From Phycisphaerae bacterium (GTDB lineage Bacteria; Planctomycetota; Phycisphaerae; UBA1845; PWPN01), in NCBI GenBank assembly GCA_012729395.1, contig JAAYDF010000229.1:1-64000 (forward strand): 64,000 nucleotides of DNA, read 5' to 3'. The notes beneath the pieces are model-generated. The model was not told the origin of the DNA, ran no database searches, and worked only from the letters and a program-made list of their open reading frames with translations. The position numbers and the translations under genes are program-made. Numbering within the stretch: the first letter of the stretch is position 1; every line of letters begins with the position of its first letter. Of this stretch, positions 7,942-15,372 are shown piece after piece.

Positions 7942-8664
7942 ATGCCAGCACGGAGTTCCGATCGAGTTGAGTCGCGCCAAGTGAGTTCACCGCCGAAGAT
8001 CCTCGTGGTGGCGCCGCATCCGGACGACGAAGTGCTGGGATGCGGTGGTACGATTGCCCGCTACGCACGGGCGGGCGGAGAGGTGACCGTGGCCGTGGTC
8101 ACCAAGGGCACGCCGTTGTTCCCGGCGGCCCAGGTTCGGCGAGTACGGCGCGAGGCCCGCGAAGCCAACCTTGCATTGGGCAGCAAGCTTTGCTTTCTGG
8201 ACTTGCCGGTGACGACGTTGCAGCTCATGCCCGAGCACCGCCTGAACGGGGTTTTTGACCGGCTGGTGGGTACGGTCCGGCCGGACGTGGTTTTCCTCCC
8301 CTACCGTTGGGATCGGCACGAGGATCACCGGCAGGTTTTCGACGCGTGCATGGTCGCGTTGCGGCCTGACGGTCGGCGTCCGGCTCCTCGACGCGTCTGT
8401 TGCTACGAGACGTGCTCGGAGACGCATTGGTCGGCGGCGGGCGTGGAGCCCGCGTTTGAGCCGAACTGGTACGTGGACATCACAGACACGCTGGCGAGCA
8501 AGCTGAGCGCCTTGCGTGCCTACGCATCGCAGATCGAGGGGGGAGTTCCGGCTCGCTCGGTTGAAGCCGTGGAGGCTCTGGCCCGATTCCGCGGCAGCAC
8601 GGTGGGCATGGTGGCGGCGGAAAGCTTCCTGATCGTGCGCGACACATGGCCGGCCGGCCGGTAA
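7942..8664 (+). CDS. PIG-L/LmbE-family deacetylase
   Basis: A 240-residue enzyme of the zinc-dependent N-acetylglucosaminyl deacetylase family. The metal/catalytic motif APHPDDEVLGCGGT is at 24-37, and the second His-rich segment RWDRHEDHRQVF is present. Family members deacetylate N-acetyl sugars in lipids, small thiols or glycans. Coming after a phosphoglycosyl transferase and an aminosugar formyltransferase, it fits a pathway that exposes an amine by deacetylation and then formylates it; this is inference. I chose ATG 7942 (GGGAG upstream); GTG 7981 is an alternative. Confidence 0.9.
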   Translation: MPARSSDRVESRQVSSPPKILVVAPHPDDEVLGCGGTIARYARAGGEVTVAVVTKGTPLFPAAQVRRVRREAREANLALGSKLCFLDLPVTTLQLMPEHRLNGVFDRLVGTVRPDVVFLPYRWDRHEDHRQVFDACMVALRPDGRRPAPRRVCCYETCSETHWSAAGVEPAFEPNWYVDITDTLASKLSALRAYASQIEGGVPARSVEAVEALARFRGSTVGMVAAESFLIVRDTWPAGR

Positions 8665-8828
8665 GGGGCCAGCCTCGAAGCCGGCGGGGAGCATCCGCGG
8701 CACGAGTGTCGGATAGGTATACACAAACGAACGGCCCATCGAGTGCCCGTCGGTGACGTTTCCACAATGCCGTCGAGCTTGGCGACGTACTGCACGTGCG
8801 ACGTTCGAGGGCAACGGCATCGAGAATC

Positions 8829-11258
8829 ATGGCACGACACAGATCACCACGGCAACCGACGCCCCGGAAGCGACGTGCCCCCCCGCGCCAGCCAAGGGAG
8901 TCACTATCCCGCGCGCCCGTCGAGCCGTCCTATCCGAACCCGGATGCTGATCCTGCCATACCGGACGAAGCGTTTTTCGAGGACATGGGGCAGGAGGTCA
9001 TACCACAGGTCCGCGAAGCGCTGATCCCCCCGGAGCGGTCGTTTTGGGAAGATACGGCAGCAGCCCGAGCTTATCTCAGGCACATGCCTCACCCGGCAGC
9101 GATCCTGGTGGGGCTGGGGGCCGGGTGGCAGTGGACCGGCCTGCGCCGCATGATTGCCTCGATCCTCGACGCTTCCCCCGGCACAGTCACCATGGTGGCC
9201 GCGGTGGTCTTCCTGGCTGCTTCGATCGGTCCGCGGGTACCCGGTCGGTTCATGCTAGCCATCGCTTCTCGACTCAGCGTTCGCTGGAGGCAAAGAACGG
9301 CCGAGTTGACTGACGAAGAAGACGCCTTCTGGATGTTGCGAGCGATCCGTGACCGCGACGCGTCGCTGCTATGGTTGTCGTTCGCGGCATTGACCAGCAT
9401 CGCGGGGGGCGTCGCCTTGGCCACGCTGGCGGCGACGGGCCTGTTTGCGGCGGTTCATCGCTGGCTGATGGCGCACTTCCTGTGGACTGAGCTGACGCTC
9501 AGCCTGCTGGAATGGCTGAGCGTCACCCTGTTGGCGGGGGCGGCATGGGTCGTCAACGGCATGGTCGTGGCCGGCTTGGCCCCGGTCACAGGGGCCCGCT
9601 CGGACGCCCGCCAAAGCCCGCCCGGGATTGTCGGGGGGTTGCTGGTCGGACTGGGCTTATCGTGGATGCTGCACGAGGTGTGGTTGCTGTGGGGCATCTC
9701 CGGCCAGCAGGAATGGTTGCTGGGGGTATTGCCGGTCTTCGCGTTGTCGATCATCGCGGCGGTGATGACCAAGCGTTGCGAGTCGGCGGCGCCGCCTCTT
9801 CCTTCGCAGGAGTCGGACGCCCCGGAATTGACCGCGCATGCGGAAGGTTGGATTTGGCTATCGCTGGTGATGTGGGCCTGCGGGACGATGCTCGCCTTTC
9901 AGGGATGGTATGGTTGCCGTTCGTGGGATCTTCCGCCGAGGGGGTTGGCAGCGGGCGGGATAGGGTTTGGGGTGCTCCTGTTGGGTGCGGGGATGGCCCT
10001 GGCGTCGTGGCATGCCCAGTATCGGAAGCGGTCGCCTTCGGGCTGCGGGATGGCCTTGTGGGCGGCCGGCCTGGGCGTGGGCCTGGCTGCCAGCCTGACC
10101 GCGTGGTGGTCGGCGGGCAGCGGGAGCGCCGTGGTTCAGCTCCTGGGCATGGCTCTTCCCGCGGGTTACGCACTGCATTATGCCGAGCGGGCGTGGCTGG
10201 CACGAGCGGGCAGTGAAACGCTGGGCTTCGCCCACATGACAACCGCCCTGCTCGCGGGCTGTGCGATCAGCCTCATCGCTGGCCGATGGTGGGTCCTGCC
10301 AGCGTTGGGTCCCATGGGCGCGATGAGCACCGGCACGCTGGCATTGTTGGCGTTCGGAGGTCTGGTCCAGATCTACGAAGAGGAGAGCCCCGCGCACACT
10401 CAGCGATTGCGTTTGTCGTTGGTGTTCGCTTCGCTGGCGGCGGCGATCGTGCTTCTACCGGCCAACGCCCGCCTGTGGGGGCGGCAGGTATGGACCAGTC
10501 GGAATCTCCCGGCCGCGGGCACCATGCTGGCCGACTTCCTGCACAAAGACAACACCATCAAGAGAGTTCTCCTGATTGGAGCGGAGCCTCCCCGGAGCCT
10601 CGGCGAAGCGGATCTTCGCATCCGCGGCATCGACTGGGTACCGTTGCATCCCGAGCATCGCTCAGCGAGTCCATCATCCGCGAAACACGGCTCGGCGCAA
10701 CCGCTCGGCCCAAACGGCTTTCGCACGCTGCGATTCCTGCGTGGCCGGTATGACTTGGTTTACCAGGCTTGCCCACCGCCGGGCCTGTCCTCCGGTGCTC
10801 CAGCCTATGCCGGGGAATGGCTAAGCCGGATAGCGGAGCAAACGACGCCCGGTGGGCAAGTAGTCCTGGAGGCGCCACTCGAACAGGCGACGGCCCAGAC
10901 CCTGCAAGTTTTGGGCATCACATTCGAGCAAGCGTTGCGGTCCGAAGGCTACTGCTGTCTTGCCGAATCAGGCACCCGGACGACCCTCTTGTTATGGTGC
11001 CGACCGGATCGATCGCGAGGCGTCAAGCCCGTGCTGCCGGGACAGTGGTTTCCGGTCAGCGCCTTGCTGAGTCCTAAGCACCACACACTGCAAGCACATT
11101 CGCTACAGCGGGATCAACTCAGCGCCACCTTGCTGAGAGAGAACGCCAAGAACCTCGCGGACCTGACGGAATGGCTTCGCTCAAGAACCGCCATGTCCGT
11201 TCCCTCCCGCGGCAGCTCGATGGGCTCGAACACCACGGACAACGGGTCCTTGAGGTAG
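8829..11258 (+). CDS. Large multi-pass membrane protein with a spermidine-synthase-like C-terminal domain
   Basis: About 809 residues. An N-terminal Arg/Pro-rich cytoplasmic stretch of about 80 residues is followed by roughly 11-12 hydrophobic segments between residues 95 and 570. The soluble C-terminus begins like a Rossmann fold (IKRVLLIGAEPPRSLGEAD), has a YDLVYQACPPPG strand in the place where spermidine synthases have their acidic substrate motif, and a TPGGQVVLEAP strand. This resembles the bacterial 'membrane spermidine synthase-like' proteins, but the glycine-rich SAM loop is not canonical, so catalysis is doubtful. I start at ATG 8829; a GTG at 8796 would add 11 residues. Role unknown; it lies between the envelope-sugar cluster and the pilus genes. 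Confidence 0.7.
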   Translation: MARHRSPRQPTPRKRRAPPRQPRESLSRAPVEPSYPNPDADPAIPDEAFFEDMGQEVIPQVREALIPPERSFWEDTAAARAYLRHMPHPAAILVGLGAGWQWTGLRRMIASILDASPGTVTMVAAVVFLAASIGPRVPGRFMLAIASRLSVRWRQRTAELTDEEDAFWMLRAIRDRDASLLWLSFAALTSIAGGVALATLAATGLFAAVHRWLMAHFLWTELTLSLLEWLSVTLLAGAAWVVNGMVVAGLAPVTGARSDARQSPPGIVGGLLVGLGLSWMLHEVWLLWGISGQQEWLLGVLPVFALSIIAAVMTKRCESAAPPLPSQESDAPELTAHAEGWIWLSLVMWACGTMLAFQGWYGCRSWDLPPRGLAAGGIGFGVLLLGAGMALASWHAQYRKRSPSGCGMALWAAGLGVGLAASLTAWWSAGSGSAVVQLLGMALPAGYALHYAERAWLARAGSETLGFAHMTTALLAGCAISLIAGRWWVLPALGPMGAMSTGTLALLAFGGLVQIYEEESPAHTQRLRLSLVFASLAAAIVLLPANARLWGRQVWTSRNLPAAGTMLADFLHKDNTIKRVLLIGAEPPRSLGEADLRIRGIDWVPLHPEHRSASPSSAKHGSAQPLGPNGFRTLRFLRGRYDLVYQACPPPGLSSGAPAYAGEWLSRIAEQTTPGGQVVLEAPLEQATAQTLQVLGITFEQALRSEGYCCLAESGTRTTLLLWCRPDRSRGVKPVLPGQWFPVSALLSPKHHTLQAHSLQRDQLSATLLRENAKNLADLTEWLRSRTAMSVPSRGSSMGSNTTDNGSLR

Positions 11259-11541
11259 ATTGGCGCGGCCCCACGATACGCGCCGACCCACGCGGGCGCT
11301 CACCAGAGGCGGCGGTGATTGGCATATTATCGGTCCAGGGACCTCGTTCGTGAATTGCGTTGCGGATCGCTGGATTGCCTGAAGCACTGAAGTTCAAGTG
11401 CCCCCCCCACCAGTCCGATGACTCCCGATGGAATGGACGGACATCCGCATCTGGCGATGCGGTCTCCCGGCTACACGTATCTCGGGGGATTGGTCAATTA
11501 CTAGGGGTGCGGCACTGCCGCAGCAGATGGAGACGTCAAAG

Positions 11542-11961
11542 ATGAGACGTGCCCGACAAGCATTCACGCTGGTAGAGGTTCTGATTGTGGTCATCGTCCT
11601 GGGGATTCTGGCTGCGATTGTCATCCCGCAGTTCACGGACGCCAGCACGGACGCGAAAGCCAGTTCACTGGAAACGAACAAGCAGATTGTTCGCGGCCAG
11701 GTCGAGCTGTACAAGCTCCAGCATGATGGCGAATACCCGGACGAGAAGACTTTCACGGACCAGATGACCAAGGCCAGCAAGATAGACGGGACGACCTCGG
11801 ATCCCGGAAGTGCGGGCTTCGATCTGGGACCGTACCTGCAGTCGATCCCCAACAACCCGTACACCAGCACCAATACGGTGGGTTCGGGAGCGCGCGGTTC
11901 GAGCGCCTGGTACTTCAACTCGAAAACGGGCGAGTTCCGCGACAACCACACGCTGGACTAA
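11542..11961 (+). CDS. gspG: Major pseudopilin, GspG/type IV pilin-like
   Basis: A 139-residue prepilin. The class III signal is short and basic (MRRARQA) and is followed by FTLVEVLIVVIVLGILAAIV, with Glu at +5 of the mature protein. The residue before the cleavage site is Ala instead of the usual Gly, a variant prepilin peptidases tolerate. The C-terminal domain has the GspG-like pattern DGEYPDEKTF...YLQSIPNNPYTS...AWYFNSKTGEFRDN, known from calcium-stabilised major pseudopilins. I start at ATG 11542 with GGAG nine bases upstream; an earlier in-frame ATG (11527) is less likely. It stands alone, with a terminator 65 bases downstream. No prepilin peptidase is in the window. Confidence 0.9.
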   Translation: MRRARQAFTLVEVLIVVIVLGILAAIVIPQFTDASTDAKASSLETNKQIVRGQVELYKLQHDGEYPDEKTFTDQMTKASKIDGTTSDPGSAGFDLGPYLQSIPNNPYTSTNTVGSGARGSSAWYFNSKTGEFRDNHTLD

Positions 11962-12025
11962 CAGGGCATAGCCAGTCCAGGGTACATGAGCAGTCCGCAC
12001 CTGCCGGGCACGATCTCAACGATAC

Positions 12026-12072
12026 GTGGGTTCGTCAGACCATTGGGGGGGCTGGCGAACCCGCCTTTTTTT
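12026..12072 (+). terminator. Rho-independent terminator of the pseudopilin gene
   Basis: GGGTTCGTCAG (12028-12038) pairs with CTGGCGAACCC (12052-12062) over 11 positions with one G-U, and a T-G and a G-C pair can extend the base. The loop has 13 bases and is G-rich. Seven T follow at 12066-12072. It is the only canonical U-tract terminator I see in the window. It separates pilin expression from the assembly operon. Confidence 0.9.
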
Positions 12073-12256
12073 CTCGCGGCATTCGGGGGCTGAGAGATGG
12101 GAGGAGGTGCCGCGTTGCCGATCGCCATCATCCTTGGTCCACCTCGACCATGCATCCTCCCGAGGCCGTACTCACAACAGGCAGGCGTCCGTTCGACCGG
12201 GCCGCTCGCAAGATGAACTCTGCGACGGCAGGTTATCGGACCTGATGAGCCGCCGG

Positions 12257-12354
12257 ACGACAACCGGGCACGAATTTCCGCAACCGACTGAAAACGAGAC
12301 CGTTAAGGTCGGATTCAGCGGCACCGATAAGAGTAACGAGTGCCCGGTGGTCGT
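12257..12354 (+). ncRNA. Candidate structured leader RNA upstream of the pilus operon
   Basis: Two arms 68 bases apart (12257-12271 and 12340-12354) are complementary at 14 of 15 positions with a single A-G mismatch. Inside, nested pairing is possible: CCG 12278-12280 with CGG 12319-12321, CTGAA 12288-12292 with TTCAG 12314-12318, and a GACC/GGTC hairpin with loop GTTAA (12298-12310). The element ends 80 bases before the PilM start. I could not match it to the GEMM c-di-GMP riboswitch or another known class. It could be a cis-regulatory RNA or a large inverted-repeat protein site. Confidence 0.5.
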
Positions 12355-12434
12355 GGAGCGTGTCATCAATGGCCGGGCGGCATATGCGCGAACCAGGCGG
12401 ACCGCCGCCTGGACGCACGAGCGTGAGGGATACC

Positions 12435-13580
12435 GTGAGTCGTTCATTTTCCTGGGTACCAAGACACATCGGCCCGATCGGAATCGACTTCGGTGCGCGC
12501 GTGGTACGCATGCTCCAGTTGGCCCGCCACAAGGGGCAGCTCACGATGACCTGCTACGCCCAGCGCGAGATACCTGAAGGGGTGACCGATGCGGCGGATC
12601 GCCGGCAACTCCAAATGCAGGCGGTCCAGGACATGCTCAAGACGGAGCGTTTCTCCGGGCGGAACACCGCGACGGCGTTAAGCTGGGATGATCTGAACAT
12701 CCGGAATGTGCGTATACCCACCATGCCGGAAGGAGAGATTGCCACCGCTATCAGGTTTGAAGCTGGTGACCGCTTCGGCATGGACGCGACTCAGGCGGAG
12801 ATGCGGTTTCTCGTGGCGGGCGATGTTCGTCAGGGGACTGACATCCGGCAAGAGGTCATCGTCCTGGCCGCCGGCCGAAAGGCGATCGATGCTCATGTGC
12901 AACGGCTGACTCAGGTGGGGCTTCACCCCGTCGCGATCGACGCCCAGCCGTGTGCGTTGTTCCGATGCTTTGAGCGGTTTCTGCGGCGAGACGAAGACAG
13001 CAATCAAGTCAACGCGTTTGTGGACATTGGGTACACGGGCACACGGGTCATCATGTCCCGCGGCGCGGAGTTGACCTTCATCAAGTCGATCCCGATCGGC
13101 GGGAGGCGATTTGACGAGCTGGTCAGTGAGGGGATGGAACTCAGCACTACGGAGGCGGCCCAGCTCCGCATACGCCTTCACCGTTACCACGTCGCCATGC
13201 TCACAGGTCAGGAGATGCGAATCGGCCCGGACGAGGCGGTGGGCGAGGGCATGCGGCGGGCAATACTTGACGCTCAGCGGCCGGCCTTGGAGCAGTTGAG
13301 CAAGGAAATCGCTCTGTGTATTCGCTATTGCTCGGTCACCTTCCGCGGCCCCCGGTCCGACTCGGTCACAGTCCTGGGGGGCGAGGCGTGCAATGCGGAG
13401 TTACTGCAGCTGCTTTCGGATCAGGTACATGTGCCGTTTCGAGTCGGCAAACCGATGCGGAACATCACTCTGGAGTCGGCCTACGGTAGCGCGGACAGGC
13501 GAACCGGGCAACCGGAATGGGCCACGGTGCTGGGTTTGGCCCTCAAGCCGACCATTGAAAACGCGGCGGTGGCATCATGA
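12435..13580 (+). CDS. pilM: Type IV pilus/secretion assembly protein PilM (actin-like ATPase)
   Basis: A 381-residue cytoplasmic protein of the FtsA/actin fold. The phosphate-1 loop is IGIDFGARVVRMLQL near the N-terminus, phosphate-2 is FVDIGYTGTRVIM, and VTVLGGEACNAEL near the end fits the adenosine motif. In pilus systems PilM binds the cytoplasmic tail of PilN and links the inner-membrane platform to the extension ATPase. I start at GTG 12435, preceded five bases upstream by GAGGGA; GTG 12423 is an alternative and earlier in-frame codons look non-coding. It is the first gene of a 13-gene operon and overlaps pilN by four bases (ATGA). Confidence 0.88.
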   Translation: MSRSFSWVPRHIGPIGIDFGARVVRMLQLARHKGQLTMTCYAQREIPEGVTDAADRRQLQMQAVQDMLKTERFSGRNTATALSWDDLNIRNVRIPTMPEGEIATAIRFEAGDRFGMDATQAEMRFLVAGDVRQGTDIRQEVIVLAAGRKAIDAHVQRLTQVGLHPVAIDAQPCALFRCFERFLRRDEDSNQVNAFVDIGYTGTRVIMSRGAELTFIKSIPIGGRRFDELVSEGMELSTTEAAQLRIRLHRYHVAMLTGQEMRIGPDEAVGEGMRRAILDAQRPALEQLSKEIALCIRYCSVTFRGPRSDSVTVLGGEACNAELLQLLSDQVHVPFRVGKPMRNITLESAYGSADRRTGQPEWATVLGLALKPTIENAAVAS

Positions 13581-14230
13581 AGGAACTAGACTTCCTGCCC
13601 TTGAGCTTCCACCAGGCGATCGCGAGAAGGCGAGAGCATCGCCGCAACACTGCGCTGTCCGTCGCGCTGGTGCTGGCGATGGGTATCCTGCATGTCGTGA
13701 ACAACCAGCGTATCAACTCTGCGCAGGCTTCGCTGGCATCCTTGCGTGGGGCCTCGGGGGCATTTCAGAATGCCCGTGACCTCGCGGAGTCCTACCGGGT
13801 TCGCAAGGCGCTCCTGCTACAACAGACCGATTTGCTGAATCGACTCGAGGACAACGCTCCGCCGGACGCGGTACTCGCTGAGGTCACCCGGTACATGACC
13901 AAGGCGATGGCCTTGCGGGCCATCGAGATTGCGAGTCGTGAAGGTCAAGCAAAGTCCGTCGAATCCGGCCGGCAGCGCGGCCGGGGGCAACCCGAGGCGG
14001 AAGAGGCGCGCGAGTTGATTCCCGTGCCTGAGCGAGAACTGACCGCGGTTCGGCTTACAGGCATCGCCGCAACCGACCTGGAAGTGGGCGTATTCTTTGG
14101 ACGGCTGAGCTCCTCACCGTTGTTCGACGACGTTCAGATGGTCTTCTCGCAGGAGACCACGGTGCATGAGCAGCCGATGCGGGAGTTTCAGTTGACCTTT
14201 GTGGTCAAGCGTATCGAGATGACACCGTGA
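13577..14230 (+). CDS. pilN: PilN-like inner-membrane assembly protein
   Basis: A 217-residue bitopic membrane protein. The N-terminal FLPLSFHQAIARRREHRR is the short cytoplasmic tail that binds PilM in the family (the usual NLLPW motif is replaced by DFLPLSF). One membrane helix (about 27-43) is followed by a periplasmic coiled region and an alpha-beta domain ending FVVKRIEMTP. A low-complexity insert rich in Arg/Gly/Glu lies at about 130-150. ATGA junctions join it to pilM upstream, and a GTGA junction to pilO downstream, so the three are probably made in fixed ratio. Confidence 0.8.
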   Translation: MKELDFLPLSFHQAIARRREHRRNTALSVALVLAMGILHVVNNQRINSAQASLASLRGASGAFQNARDLAESYRVRKALLLQQTDLLNRLEDNAPPDAVLAEVTRYMTKAMALRAIEIASREGQAKSVESGRQRGRGQPEAEEARELIPVPERELTAVRLTGIAATDLEVGVFFGRLSSSPLFDDVQMVFSQETTVHEQPMREFQLTFVVKRIEMTP

Positions 14231-14769
14231 ACACGATGAAAATGAGTCTTGACCGGCGATCCGTTCTGTGGATCGTGGGGATCCTGGTTGCGACAGCGGC
14301 CTTCTGCGGCATGATCGTGCGACCGCAGTTTGGGCGGCTGGTTTCGCTGAACGCGATGATCGATCGTGAACATACAGAGATCACCTCTGGCCAGAACAGT
14401 CCCCAGTCCATCGCCCAACTGCAACAGGAGGTTGAAGAGCTAAGTCGGCTGGCCGCACGGTTTGACGAGCAGATTCCGCGTGAGGCGGACTTGGGCGGGA
14501 TTGTGCAAACACTAGCCGCCTTCGCGGAGGCCCATCAACTGCGTCCGGACAGCATCAAGCCCGGAGCGGCGGTGACCTACTCCGATGTCACAGGGTTACC
14601 GATCGCGATTCGAGTGCGCGGCCCCTTCCAAGCGATCTTTGAGTTGATCAAGAGTATCGAGCAATCGCCGAGGCTTACGCAAATGGAACGTTGCGCGGTC
14701 ATCGCGGACAACGACGGAAAGGCGGTCACCGCCGAACTGGATTTCAGGGTGTTCTTCCGTGCCTCATGA
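14227..14769 (+). CDS. pilO: PilO-like inner-membrane assembly protein
   Basis: A 180-residue bitopic protein with one N-terminal membrane helix (about 13-31), a coiled coil (40-80), and a PilO-type ferredoxin-like periplasmic domain (IAIRVRGPFQAIFELIKSIEQSPRLTQMERCAV). PilO pairs with PilN in the periplasm to form the alignment subcomplex. The start is GTG 14227 in a GTGA overlap with the pilN stop. The pairing with the next gene follows the usual M-N-O-P order. Confidence 0.85.
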   Translation: MNTMKMSLDRRSVLWIVGILVATAAFCGMIVRPQFGRLVSLNAMIDREHTEITSGQNSPQSIAQLQQEVEELSRLAARFDEQIPREADLGGIVQTLAAFAEAHQLRPDSIKPGAAVTYSDVTGLPIAIRVRGPFQAIFELIKSIEQSPRLTQMERCAVIADNDGKAVTAELDFRVFFRAS

Positions 14770-15359
14770 GCGGGGCCGGTGATTGGTTAGGGATGAACAT
14801 GGCAAACGGCAGGCCTCCAGTTCTGGTATTGATTCGGGCCCACCTGCAGGCGGACCCGAAGAAGACCGCCGTGCTGGGCCTGCTGGCCATCGTCATGGTC
14901 ATCGTCTATGTGCGGATGTTCACGTCCGCGGAACGACCGCGAACGGCGGCGGCGAGTGAGCTCGTGACGGTGCCGGCGAGTCCTGCCCTTGAGGCGGACC
15001 GGGGCGAGGGCTCTTCGCCCAACCGGACGAAGGCCCGAATCGCCCTGCGTGAGCCGGTCAACCGGCAATTGGTTCGCGATCCATTCGTGGTGCCGTCGCT
15101 CTACGTTGAGGCGGAGTCGCCGGTGAATCGGGAGGGCACGGCGGGCTTGTCCGGACAGGCTCTTGAGCGGGAGGTGCGGGCCGGGGCCCAAAACCTCGTG
15201 CTGCAAAGCACCATCTGCGGCCATAGGCCGTTGGCGACGATTAACGACCGCGTGCTTGGCGTCGGGGATGAAGTTGAAGGCTTCATCATCGAACAGATCA
15301 AGCCAACCAGTGTGACGGTTCGGCGGGCCGGGGTTCTCGTGAGGCTGCCGCTGAAATGA
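14766..15359 (+). CDS. PilP/GspC-like periplasmic linker protein
   Basis: A 197-residue protein with one membrane helix (about 37-54) and a C-terminal beta domain (LATINDRVLGVGDEVEGFIIEQIKPTSVTVRRAG) of the PilP/GspC homology-region type, which bridges the inner-membrane platform to the secretin N-domains. It has a membrane helix like GspC, not the lipobox of classical PilP, giving a hybrid look. I start at ATG 14766 because it forms an ATGA overlap with pilO; ATG 14793 or 14799 are alternatives with AGGG upstream. Confidence 0.78.
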   Translation: MSGAGDWLGMNMANGRPPVLVLIRAHLQADPKKTAVLGLLAIVMVIVYVRMFTSAERPRTAAASELVTVPASPALEADRGEGSSPNRTKARIALREPVNRQLVRDPFVVPSLYVEAESPVNREGTAGLSGQALEREVRAGAQNLVLQSTICGHRPLATINDRVLGVGDEVEGFIIEQIKPTSVTVRRAGVLVRLPLK

Positions 15360-15372
15360 GGGAGTGCTCGTC

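Noticed and set aside
11401-11408. Run of eight C upstream of the pseudopilin gene as a phase-variation tract
   Set aside because: It is short, non-coding and 130 bases from the start, with no promoter elements around it.
12073-12434. GEMM c-di-GMP riboswitch before the pilus operon
   Set aside because: The conserved GEMM core and tetraloop-receptor sequences are absent; the structure found is of a different layout.
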